Source: Arthrobacter gandavensis | GTDB lineage: Bacteria > Actinomycetota > Actinomycetes > Actinomycetales > Micrococcaceae | Reading direction: 5' to 3' | Assembly (NCBI RefSeq): GCF_009192735.1 | Contig: NZ_VTFU01000001.1 | Location: forward strand, 62,001 to 126,000 | DNA: 64,000 nucleotides | In this document: in pieces, positions 56,258 through 64,000 of the stretch | How the letters are laid out: each line of letters starts with the position of its first letter | Position numbering within the stretch: position 1 is the first letter of the stretch | The notes under the pieces: generated by a model | Databases searched by the model: none | The model's input: the letters and a program-made list of their open reading frames with translations, nothing else | Told to the model about the DNA's origin: nothing | Position numbers and translations under genes: made by a program

Positions 56258-57265
56258 ATGCGCATCCTTATTCTTGGTGGAACCGTCTTCCTTTCCCGTG
56301 AGGTTGCCCGGCAGGCAGTTGCCCGCGGCCATGATGTCACGTGCCTGGCCCGGGGCGAATCCGGGCCTCCCGTCACCGGCGCTGCGTTCGTGACCGCCGA
56401 CCGCGATGCCGGACCGGAGGCCTACCGGGACCTGGAGGGATCCTGGGACGCAGTGATCGACGTCGGCCGCAGGCCGCAGCAGGTGCGGGAGGCACTTCAG
56501 GCGCTGGCCGGCCGCAGCAGCCACTGGTCCTTTGTGTCCAGTGCCTCCGTTTATGCGGCGCATGACACACCGGGAGCGGACGAAAGTGCGGGTTTGCTGG
56601 CGCCGTTGGAAGCGGTGGACGGCGCATATCCGGTTCCGGCGGACAGCGAGTACGGCCAGGCGAAGGCTGCCTGCGAGGAGCTGGTGAGGGATCTCGGACC
56701 TGCAAACGTCCTGGTGACCCGGCCCGGCCTGATCGCCGGACCGGAAGACGACAGCGACCGGTTCGGTTACTGGCCGGCGCGGCTCGCCCAAGAGCGCAGC
56801 CCTGTGCTGATCCCTTCCATTGCCGAAGTGATGACGCAGACCATTGATGTCCGCGACCTGGCGCTGTGGCTGGTGACCGGAGCCGAGGAGGCCCGTGCCG
56901 GCAGCTTCAATGCCATGGGACCGTCCGTGCCCTTTGGTGAACTGTTGGCGCTGTCCGCGGACGCGTCCGGTTTCCACGGGAGTTTCCGGACAGCTGATTC
57001 GCAGTGGCTCCATGAGCAGGGGGTGGCGTACTGGGCCGGAGACGAGTCGCTGCCGCTGTGGCTGCCGGAAGAAGGCTACGACGGGTTTTCCGCTCGTTCG
57101 AATGCGGCGGCACTTGCGGCCGGACTCACCCTGCGCCCGGTGGAGCAGACTGTTCGTGACGTGCTGGAGGACGAGCAGGAGCGTGGCCTTTTCCGCGAGC
57201 GGAAATCGGGACTTTCAGCGGCCCGGGAGACTGTCCTCCTGCAGGCGTTGGACGCACTCAGCTAG
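56258..57265 (+). CDS. NAD-dependent epimerase/dehydratase (extended SDR)
   Basis: A 335-residue extended SDR-like protein. N-terminal Rossmann motif LILGGTVFLSREVARQAV (GGTxFL type), HWSFVSSASVYAA, the DSEYGQAKAACE YxxxK active site, VTRPGLIAGPED. Substrate unknown; such stand-alone actinobacterial members often act on nucleotide sugars. Leaderless start predicted. The neighbours mscS and osmC give no pathway hint. Confidence 0.88.
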   Translation: MRILILGGTVFLSREVARQAVARGHDVTCLARGESGPPVTGAAFVTADRDAGPEAYRDLEGSWDAVIDVGRRPQQVREALQALAGRSSHWSFVSSASVYAAHDTPGADESAGLLAPLEAVDGAYPVPADSEYGQAKAACEELVRDLGPANVLVTRPGLIAGPEDDSDRFGYWPARLAQERSPVLIPSIAEVMTQTIDVRDLALWLVTGAEEARAGSFNAMGPSVPFGELLALSADASGFHGSFRTADSQWLHEQGVAYWAGDESLPLWLPEEGYDGFSARSNAAALAAGLTLRPVEQTVRDVLEDEQERGLFRERKSGLSAARETVLLQALDALS

Positions 57266-57317
57266 GCGCACGGCAGTAGGCAAACCGCAGATGCGCTGCA
57301 GGTAAGGCGAGCTGCCG

Positions 57318-57797
57318 CTAGCTGGCTTCAGCGGTGATTTCCGGTTTATGCAGCACCGGAAAGTTCACGCTGCGGGCAATGAAGCACATCCGGTTGGCCT
57401 CCGCGTGCAGCTCTTCCGCCGTCGTGGTGGAGTCTCCGGCCGCCACGGTCACCCGGGGCCGGAGCACGGCCCCGGTGAATTCGCCGCTTCCGTCCCGGTT
57501 CAGGCGAAGGGTGCCTTCGGCGTCGTCGGTGTAGGCGAGGACCGTGATGCCGTTCTTCACCGCCACATGCAGGTAGGAGAGCATGTGGCACTGGGACAGT
57601 GCCGTGAGCAGGAGCTGTTCGGGATTCCACCGGTCGCGGTCTCCGTGGAAGGTGGGGTCGGCGGTCCCGGCAAGATCCGGAAGGCCGTCGGCCCGCACAA
57701 TGTGGTCGCGGCCGTAGCTCCGGTAACCGGACGTGCCGGTTCCACGGTTGCCGGTCCATTCCAGGGATACCGCATAGCTGTGTTCGGAGAGATTCAC
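57318..57797 (-). CDS. OsmC-family peroxiredoxin-like protein
   Basis: About 159 residues. OsmC/Ohr fold with the two redox Cys in ALSQCHMLSYL and RMCFIARSVNFPV; Glu/Arg partners in WNPEQLLL. Reduces organic hydroperoxides (family knowledge). GTG 57797 was chosen where the sequence begins VNLSEHSYAVSLEW; the longer frame adds an unlike tail. It follows pepN by 150 bp on the same strand. Confidence 0.9.
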   Translation of the reverse strand: MNLSEHSYAVSLEWTGNRGTGTSGYRSYGRDHIVRADGLPDLAGTADPTFHGDRDRWNPEQLLLTALSQCHMLSYLHVAVKNGITVLAYTDDAEGTLRLNRDGSGEFTGAVLRPRVTVAAGDSTTTAEELHAEANRMCFIARSVNFPVLHKPEITAEAS

Positions 57798-57947
57798 GGC
57801 TGCCGAGCGTCCTTCCAGTTCCTGTGGTGCAGTTTCAGGGAACCCGTTGGAAAGCGGGTGCTGAAGGAGTGTGCCACCCGGAGCTCCGTGGTCCTGCATC
57901 GAGCAGCGCCACGGAGCGCCGGGGTGGTTATGACTGCTTGGTTATGA

Positions 57948-60509
57948 CTACTTGTCGACGGCCTGTGCCTTCAGGGCACGGACCACGCCGTCGCGGCTTT
58001 CCAGGATGAGCCGGCGCAGCGAGGGTGCTTCATCGCCCAGGGATTCCAGGAAGGCATCCGTGGCGTCGACGGTGGCCTGGGTGGTCAGACGGGACGGGTA
58101 CAGGCCGGTCACGATCTGCTGGGCAATCTCGTGTGTCCGGGTGCTCCACACTTCCCGCACGGCACCGAAGTACTTCTCGGCGTAGGGCTCCAGAAGCGAC
58201 GTGTCATGGACCCGGCTGAAGCCCACGATGGCCGAACGCTGCGCGGCGTTGGGCATATCGGTGCGCTCCACGATCGCCTCCCAAGCAGCGGCCTTGGCCT
58301 CTGCGCTGGGAAGGGCGGCACGGGCCATGGCCGCGGCGAGCTGGCCGGTGGCAGTGGCATCCTGCTCCAGCTCCGCGGTGATATCCGCTTCGCCCATGCG
58401 GCCGCCGGCAACAAGCCCGGTCAGGAGCTCCCACCGCAGGTCAGCATCGATGTCCAGGCCCTCGAGGGTCTGGTTGCCGGAGAGCAGTCCGGCCAGCGTG
58501 TCCAAATGTGCGTCCGTCACGGCATGGCCGGCAAAGGACTTTACGAACTGCAACTGGGAATCTGAACCCGGTGCGGCAGCAGCGGCGAGGTCCCACAGGC
58601 TGTCGGCAGCCGCCGCCGTCATGGCCTCACGGTCCGCCGGTGCCACGTAGAAGGCCAGCGTGGTGGCCAGCTGCCGCAGCAGAACCTGAACCACGGAGGA
58701 GTCGGACTCCGAACCAATGTTCTGCAGCACCAGCTCCACATAGTTGCGGGCCGGGATCTCACCGTCGCGCGTTGCATCCCAGGCCGAAGCCCACACCAGG
58801 GTGCGGGGCAGCGATTCGGAGATGTCACGCAGGCGCCGGACAGCGGTGTGCTCCGACTTTTCGTCGAGGCGGATCTTGGCGTACGCCAGATCGTCGTCGT
58901 TCAGCAACAGCAGGTCCGGACGCTTCCGGCCCACGAGCTCGGCAACCTCGGTCCGTTCACCGTCAATATCAAGCTCGGCACGGTGGGTCCGGTGGAGCTT
59001 GCCGTCATCGCCGGTGTCGTAGAAGCCGATGGCCAGGCGGTGCGGCCGCAGCGTCGGATACTCGGCCACGGCGCTCTGGAGGACGGCAAACGAGGTGATC
59101 ACGCCGTCGTCGTCCAGTTCCAGCTCGGGACGCAGGGTGTTGACGCCGGCGGTCTCCAGCCACAGCTCGGACCACTGCTTCAGGTCCCGTCCACTGGCCG
59201 CTTCAAGTTCCGAGAGCAGGTCCTTGAGCTCGGTGTTGCCCCAAGCGTGCTTGCCGAAGTACTCACGGACCCCGGCCATGAACTGCTCCTGGCCGACCCA
59301 TGCGACGAGCTGCTTGAGCACCGAGGCGCCCTTGGCGTAGGTGATGCCGTCGAAGTTGACCTGCACGTCTTCCAGGTCGCGGATTTCGGCGACGATCGGG
59401 TGCGTGGTGGGCAGCTGGTCCTGGCGGTAGGCCCAGGCCTTTTCCATGGAGGCGAAAGTGGTCCAGGACTGCTTGAACTCCGTGGCGTCCGCTGCTGCGA
59501 GCGTGGACATGAATTCGGCGAAGGACTCGTTCAGCCACAGGTCGTTCCACCAGCGCATCGTGACCAGGTCGCCGAACCACATGTGGGCCAGCTCGTGCAG
59601 GATGGTGACGGCGCGGCGCTCAACGGTTGCATCGGGGACGCGGGAGCGGAAGACGTAGCTCTCGAGGAACGTTACGGCTCCGGCGTTTTCCATGGCTCCG
59701 GCGTTGAATTCCGGGACAAACAGCTGGTCGTATTTCTCGAAGGGATACGGGGTGCCGAACTGCTTTTCGTAGAATTCGAACCCCTGCCGGGTCAGTTCGA
59801 ACACGTTCTCGGCGTCCAGATGCTGCATCAGCGACTTGCGCGCGAAAACGCCCAGCGGGATGACGCGGCCGTCAGAGCTGGTGAGTTCGCTGCGGACGGA
59901 CTGGTAAGGCCCGGCGATCAGCGCGGTGATGTAGGAGGAGATCCGCGGGGTCGGGTCGAAGGACCAGGTGGCGTTCTTGCCGTCCTCTTCCAGTGAACCG
60001 GCCTGGACCGGTTCCGGAGTGGGAGAGTTCGAAATAACGTCCCAGTGCGACGGCGCCGTCACGGTGAACCGGAACGTGGCTTTCAGATCCGGCTGCTCGA
60101 AGACCGCGAACATGCGGCGGGAGTCGGGTACCTCAAACTGTGAGTAGAGGTATACCTCGTTGTCCACCGGATCCACGAAGCGGTGCAGGCCCTCGCCAGT
60201 GTTCATGTAATAGGCATCGGCTTCGACAACGAGCTCGTTGGATGCCGCAAGGTTGGGCAGCTGGATACGCACGCCGTCGGAGACCTCGGAGGTGTCCAGG
60301 TCCACGCCGTTCAGCGTGACGCGGTGCACGGACGCGGTGACGGCGTCGATAAACGTGGAGGCACCCTGGCTCGCAGTGAACCGAACCACGGTGGTGCTGC
60401 CGAAGACCTCGTCCCCTCGTGTGAGGTCAAGATTCACGTCATAGGAATCGACACTGATCAGTTCTGCTCGTTCACGGGCTTCTGAGCGCGTGAGATTCAT
60501 ACCTGGCAA
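57948..60509 (-). CDS. pepN: Aminopeptidase N
   Basis: An 853-residue M1 metallo-aminopeptidase of the actinobacterial PepN type. Substrate motif GAMENAGAVTF; zinc site HELAHMWFGDLV with the third ligand in WLNESFAEF. A long helical C-terminal ERAP1-like domain covers about 520-850. The start is TTG 60509 (MPGMNLTRSEA), with AAAGG seven bases upstream; ATG 60500 is the alternative. Cytosolic. Confidence 0.97.
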   Translation of the reverse strand: MPGMNLTRSEARERAELISVDSYDVNLDLTRGDEVFGSTTVVRFTASQGASTFIDAVTASVHRVTLNGVDLDTSEVSDGVRIQLPNLAASNELVVEADAYYMNTGEGLHRFVDPVDNEVYLYSQFEVPDSRRMFAVFEQPDLKATFRFTVTAPSHWDVISNSPTPEPVQAGSLEEDGKNATWSFDPTPRISSYITALIAGPYQSVRSELTSSDGRVIPLGVFARKSLMQHLDAENVFELTRQGFEFYEKQFGTPYPFEKYDQLFVPEFNAGAMENAGAVTFLESYVFRSRVPDATVERRAVTILHELAHMWFGDLVTMRWWNDLWLNESFAEFMSTLAAADATEFKQSWTTFASMEKAWAYRQDQLPTTHPIVAEIRDLEDVQVNFDGITYAKGASVLKQLVAWVGQEQFMAGVREYFGKHAWGNTELKDLLSELEAASGRDLKQWSELWLETAGVNTLRPELELDDDGVITSFAVLQSAVAEYPTLRPHRLAIGFYDTGDDGKLHRTHRAELDIDGERTEVAELVGRKRPDLLLLNDDDLAYAKIRLDEKSEHTAVRRLRDISESLPRTLVWASAWDATRDGEIPARNYVELVLQNIGSESDSSVVQVLLRQLATTLAFYVAPADREAMTAAAADSLWDLAAAAAPGSDSQLQFVKSFAGHAVTDAHLDTLAGLLSGNQTLEGLDIDADLRWELLTGLVAGGRMGEADITAELEQDATATGQLAAAMARAALPSAEAKAAAWEAIVERTDMPNAAQRSAIVGFSRVHDTSLLEPYAEKYFGAVREVWSTRTHEIAQQIVTGLYPSRLTTQATVDATDAFLESLGDEAPSLRRLILESRDGVVRALKAQAVDK

Positions 60510-60763
60510 GGTGTTGCCTTTCCAATATGCGAAGGGGTGTCTGCCGTCCCGTGGAAATCGGCTTGACGAACTTATAACAATTGCAACATTGTCTCACTGG
60601 TTGACGCTCAGGAAAGAAAAGAACGGCAGATTGATGCGAGAAAAATCCCCGGAGGTTCCCCCGACACGGTGGATCCGGGGCAGGTTAACGCATTATTTGT
60701 GCGTGCCGGTCAGCGGCTAGGCTGGAATGGCAGGATTTCCCCACCACACGAAACGGATGGAAC

Positions 60764-61240
60764 ATGCGCGTCCACATTGCAACTGACCACGCGGGCATGG
60801 AGCTCAGTGCCCACCTTCTGGCCCACCTTCGCAGCAAGGGTTACGACATGGTGGACCACGGCCCGCAGGTGTACGACGCAGAGGATGACTATCCCGCGTT
60901 CTGCATCGCAGCCGCCGAGGCAGTGGTGATTGATCAGCAAAGTGGCGTTGATGCTCTGGGTATTGTGCTCGGAGGGTCCGGGAACGGTGAGCAGATTGCC
61001 GCCAACAAGGTCCGCGGCATTCGTGCGGCGCTGGCCTGGAATCTCTCGACCGCGAAGTTGGCTCGGGAGCATAACAACGCCAATGTGATCGCCGTCGGCG
61101 GCCGCCAGCATACTGTCGAAGAAGCCACTGAAATCATTGAGGCTTTCCTGGCCGAGCCCTACAGCAACGCTGAGCGCCACAACCGCCGGATCGCCAAGAT
61201 CGCTGAATACGAGACCACCGGAACCATCGCGGACTCCTGA
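60764..61240 (+). CDS. rpiB: Ribose-5-phosphate isomerase B
   Basis: A 158-residue RpiB/LacAB-type isomerase linking ribulose-5-phosphate and ribose-5-phosphate. Visible: HIATDHAGMELSAHL, YPAFCIAAAEAV, LGIVLGGSGNGEQIAANKVRGIRAAL with Gly/Ser instead of Cys in the active loop (mycobacterial-type RpiB lacks that Cys as well), and REHNNANVIAVGGR. ATG start. Sixteen bases before nei2. Confidence 0.95.
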   Translation: MRVHIATDHAGMELSAHLLAHLRSKGYDMVDHGPQVYDAEDDYPAFCIAAAEAVVIDQQSGVDALGIVLGGSGNGEQIAANKVRGIRAALAWNLSTAKLAREHNNANVIAVGGRQHTVEEATEIIEAFLAEPYSNAERHNRRIAKIAEYETTGTIADS

Positions 61241-61256
61241 TGAGAGAGGTGTCCTG

Positions 61257-62144
61257 ATGCCCGAAGGGCATTCGATTCACCGGCTGGCCCGTCAGTTCAA
61301 CTCGGTGTTCGCCGGCCGGAGGCTGGAGGTTTCCAGCCCGCAGGGCCGGTTTGCTGCCGGAGCTGCGCGGCTGGACGGGTGGATTCTGGTCAACGCAGAG
61401 GCGCACGGCAAGCAGCTGTTCCTGGCTTTTGACCATGACTTGTTCCTGCGCATCCACCTCGGCTTGTACGGGGCTTTCGACTTTGGCGGCGACTCGACCT
61501 TCCTCGGTGCATCCAGTATTGGTGCGCCGCGGAAGGTGGGGGAGCGGGAAATCGCCTCCGAAGACGATGGCACAGCGTACGCGGGTCCGCCCGCACCCAA
61601 GGGCGCCGTCCGCGTGCGGATGGTGTCGCCTAATGGCTGGGCCGATCTTCGTGGCCCCACGGCCTGCGAGGTGATCACCGATACGGAAAAGGCCGCCATC
61701 GTTGCCCGGCTCGGTCCGGATCCGTTGCAGCAGGGGGCGGACGAATCCGAATTCATTGCCCGGCTCCGACGGCGTGCATCGCCGGTGGGCCTGCTGTTGA
61801 TGAACCAGGAGATCCTGGCCGGGGTTGGGAATGTTTACCGCGCCGAGGTGCTTTTCCGGCGCCGGCTCTCTCCCTGGCGGCTGGGAAAGGACGTCACTGA
61901 GGACGAAGCCGCGGCGTTGTGGAAGGACATCGTTTCGGTCATGAACGACGGCGTGACCCAGGGCAGGATCATCACCACGCATCCCCGGGACCGGGAAAGC
62001 GATGCCATACCTGTTCCCCGGGAGGACGCGCACTATGTCTACCAGCGCACGGGCCTGCCCTGCCGGAGATGCGGAACAACTATTGCCATGACCGAGATGG
62101 GCGCCCGCAAGCTTTACTGGTGCCCGTGTTGCCAGGAACGCTGA
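61257..62144 (+). CDS. Fpg/Nei-family DNA glycosylase (Nei2 type)
   Basis: A 295-residue base-excision repair enzyme. It begins PEGHSIHRLA after Met removal, with catalytic Pro1-Glu2 as in actinobacterial Nei2. H2TH motif GPDPLQQG and LLMNQEILAGVGNVYRAE; C-terminal zinc finger CRRCGTTIA and CPCCQ. The open frame extends upstream to 61137, but ATG 61257 with AGAGAGG nearby gives the required N-terminus. Probably co-transcribed with rpiB. Confidence 0.95.
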   Translation: MPEGHSIHRLARQFNSVFAGRRLEVSSPQGRFAAGAARLDGWILVNAEAHGKQLFLAFDHDLFLRIHLGLYGAFDFGGDSTFLGASSIGAPRKVGEREIASEDDGTAYAGPPAPKGAVRVRMVSPNGWADLRGPTACEVITDTEKAAIVARLGPDPLQQGADESEFIARLRRRASPVGLLLMNQEILAGVGNVYRAEVLFRRRLSPWRLGKDVTEDEAAALWKDIVSVMNDGVTQGRIITTHPRDRESDAIPVPREDAHYVYQRTGLPCRRCGTTIAMTEMGARKLYWCPCCQER

Positions 62145-62178
62145 AGCTAAGCTCCCGCTGCCCGGGACCGTCCTGCCG

Positions 62179-63960
62179 CTAGCCCCCCAGGGCCTCAAGG
62201 AACGCCGCTGTCACGGCCACTGCGTCAGCGGAGCTGCCGGGCAGGAAGACGGCGACGGCGAGATCGCCTTGGAGGGCCGCCACCCAGGCGTGGCCGGGAT
62301 TCTCGCCGCCGGTACCCGCCGTGCCCGCCGCGGCCAGGACAGGTTTGCCGGAGACGTATCCCAGGGCCTCCAACTCCTCCGAGGCACGTTCGCCGGCCAC
62401 ATTGGCGCGCAGAATCGACTGCAGCTGTTCCGCCTCGTCGGCGAACAGCGACGGGGTGTCCTCGGCGGACGAGGGGGCCTCAGTCTCTCCTTCCCCGGAG
62501 TCCTGCCGAGCCCCGGGGTTAAGGACCAGCACTGGAGAGACCCTCTCGCCCCTGCCCACAGAGGCGGTCACGGCTGCCACGGCGAAGGGTGAAGCGAGTA
62601 CCGTTCCCGGAACGTCCGCGGACGCTGTCTGCTCGGCTCCGCCTTCCGGCACTCCGCCGTAGAACGCCGGTGTCCCCAGGCCCTCGGTTGTGCCCAGCCC
62701 CAGGCTCTGGGACGCTGCCGCCAGGTCCGCGTCAGTGGGAATGTAAGGTTCTTCGGTTCCTCCCGCTGCGCCGGCACGGAGCCGGGCCAGCTCGGTCACC
62801 GGGAGGAATGAACTGCCCAGGGAATATTCGCCCAGCAAGGCAGTCTGGGTCCCTTTGCCTCCGGATGAATCGGCGACGGCCAGGACATTGCCGGTGGAGG
62901 GCTGGACTGCCACCAGCGAAGCACCTGGTGTGTCGGAAAGGAGGGCCTCCGCCTGGGACTGGATCCGCAGGTCAAGGGTGGTCTCCAGGGCCACGCCGGG
63001 TTCCGCCGGTGCTTCAAAAAGAGGCGGAGAAGGAGTGTTGTCCGCGTTCAGGACACGAACCGTCACCGCGTCTGAGCCCCTGAGCTGGGAATCGTATTCA
63101 CGCTGGAGTCCGGAGAGCCCGGTGAGGTCCCCCGGAGCCAGTAGACCGTCAGCGGCCATCTCATCTGTTGCGGGCCCCACAGTCCCCAACAGGTCTGCCG
63201 CAAAGCCGGGGCTGGGGGCAAGTACCCGCCTTTCCGCAAGGGCATCGGCGCCGGGGATGGTTGCGATCTCGGAATCAAAGGACGGTGACACCTCGTCCTG
63301 GCGCACGGTAACGACTTCAACGAATTCATCGGGCCCGGCAGCTTGGACTTTTGCCGTGAGTGCGCCCGCGTCCAGGCCGAGGAAGAGGGAAAGGTAATAG
63401 ACCGAAGCGGCGTACTCATTTCCGCCCAGCACGGACTTGTCCAGGACCACCCGCCAAACCGGCCAGTCGCCCATCAGCACGGACCCGCCCGCGCCCAGAA
63501 TGCCCGCACGCGTGGGTGGGGCTGCCTTGCGCACCATCCTCTGCCACGGAAGGAGGTCCGGATGCACCGTGGTGGAACGGAAACGGGTTTGCCAACCGGT
63601 GTCCTTTCCCCGCTCCAGGGTCACAGTGGTCTCGTAGGTGTAGTCCTCCGGTGACGCGTTGACGTCCCACACGTAGTTCAAGGTGGCTACGGCTTCGTCG
63701 GCTGAGACTTCGTCGATTTTTGACACTGTGACTGAAGGTTTAATCTTCATGCCGGAGGCCACGTACTCAAGCATGCCGTTCACGGCCTCGACGGTTGAAC
63801 CGGCGAACTCGTTTCCGGTGACGTCCATGCGGGAGAGCCCGTCCGCCAGCGAGGCGACGGCTTCCTCCGGTCCGGGGCGCTCTTCAGCGGAACATCCGGC
63901 CAGCGGAAGGCCCAGGAACGAGAAAGCAAGGATGGCGGCTGTCAGGCGGTTCTTCCCCAT
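62179..63960 (-). CDS. PBP2a-like lipoprotein lacking transpeptidase catalytic motifs
   Basis: A 593-residue lipoprotein: signal peptide with lipobox LAGC (Cys23), an NTF2-like MecA_N domain (about 30-145, ERPGPEEAVASLADGLSRMD), a PBP dimerisation-like middle (about 150-330) and a transpeptidase-like C-terminus (ASLVAVQPSTGNVLAVADSS). The SxxK motif, normally GSTFK, reads GSSFLP with Leu386 where Lys is expected. No SxN can be placed, and KTGTAE is AAGTAGTGG. It therefore looks catalytically dead, perhaps a scaffold or sensor of cell-wall synthesis (inference). ATG start. Confidence 0.88.
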   Translation of the reverse strand: MGKNRLTAAILAFSFLGLPLAGCSAEERPGPEEAVASLADGLSRMDVTGNEFAGSTVEAVNGMLEYVASGMKIKPSVTVSKIDEVSADEAVATLNYVWDVNASPEDYTYETTVTLERGKDTGWQTRFRSTTVHPDLLPWQRMVRKAAPPTRAGILGAGGSVLMGDWPVWRVVLDKSVLGGNEYAASVYYLSLFLGLDAGALTAKVQAAGPDEFVEVVTVRQDEVSPSFDSEIATIPGADALAERRVLAPSPGFAADLLGTVGPATDEMAADGLLAPGDLTGLSGLQREYDSQLRGSDAVTVRVLNADNTPSPPLFEAPAEPGVALETTLDLRIQSQAEALLSDTPGASLVAVQPSTGNVLAVADSSGGKGTQTALLGEYSLGSSFLPVTELARLRAGAAGGTEEPYIPTDADLAAASQSLGLGTTEGLGTPAFYGGVPEGGAEQTASADVPGTVLASPFAVAAVTASVGRGERVSPVLVLNPGARQDSGEGETEAPSSAEDTPSLFADEAEQLQSILRANVAGERASEELEALGYVSGKPVLAAAGTAGTGGENPGHAWVAALQGDLAVAVFLPGSSADAVAVTAAFLEALGG

Positions 63961-64000
63961 GCGGGAACGATAGCTGCGCGCAGGGAAAAAGGGACCGGGA

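Overview
The window is high-GC DNA with GTG and TTG starts, tight ATGA/GTGA gene overlaps and no operon broken by mobile DNA. It looks like a chromosomal segment of an actinobacterium, most likely an Arthrobacter-like member of the Micrococcaceae. The evidence is a dissociated type II fatty-acid synthase under a PucR-type FasR regulator, a homodimeric pyruvate dehydrogenase AceE, an MptB-like polyprenyl-phosphate mannosyltransferase, the long form of GAPDH, a DUF222/HNH endonuclease, and actinobacterial small conserved families (DUF3145, DUF3052, DUF6993). The genus call is inference.

Layout. 0-5 kb: comM (cut by the window edge), dprA, an Ogt-like protein whose catalytic Cys is Thr, xerC, and a DUF3145 gene. 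5.2-15.3 kb: a minus-strand lipid-precursor block (MatC-like dicarboxylate carrier, CoA-transferase, fused carboxyltransferase, fasR, fabD, fabH, acpP, fabF) with a divergent GntR/FadR regulator. 15.5-17.4 kb: a DUF222/HNH protein with long Gly-Pro/Gly-Thr repeats. 17.6-22.7 kb: aceE, then a plus-strand group of DUF3052, AhpE-type peroxiredoxin and sirtuin. 22.8-27.3 kb: tRNA-Val, a trimethylamine-monooxygenase-type FMO, a serine hydrolase lipoprotein and gnd. 27.4-33.5 kb: cysE-cysK, msrA, a Nif3-like protein, a coiled-coil zinc-ribbon protein, an RNase HI-VOC fusion and yaaA. 33.5-39.2 kb: rnpB, an MFS transporter, long gap, def, an acyl-CoA dehydrogenase and tRNA-His. 39.3-45.8 kb: orn, a disordered membrane protein, mptB, a GT87-like mannosyltransferase, DUF3224 and an M50 peptidase. 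45.9-49.5 kb: an anti-sigma/ECF sigma pair, a sortase, a DUF4397 surface protein and tRNA-Arg. 49.6-64 kb: ssb, DUF6993, ettA, two acyl-CoA thioesterases, glbO-mscS, an epimerase, osmC, pepN, rpiB-nei2 and a penicillin-binding-protein-like lipoprotein that has lost its catalytic motifs.

How genes work together. The strongest functional unit is the 5-14.5 kb block. It could import a dicarboxylate such as malonate, load it onto CoA, and pass malonyl units to FabD/FabH/ACP/FabF. A 17-bp palindromic motif occurs in front of both fasR and fabD and is a good candidate FasR operator. The cysE-cysK pair makes cysteine. The 46-49 kb group looks like an envelope-stress regulon: an ECF sigma factor, its membrane anti-sigma factor, a sortase and a secreted protein.

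Most of the window is core genome. The more unusual items are the Thr-for-Cys alkyltransferase homologue, the RNase HI-VOC fusion, the motif-less PBP, the FasR-motif pair, a 13-bp hairpin directly after acpP, and a perfect 14-bp inverted repeat in front of the FMO gene. I found no CRISPR array, prophage, insertion sequence or rRNA operon.
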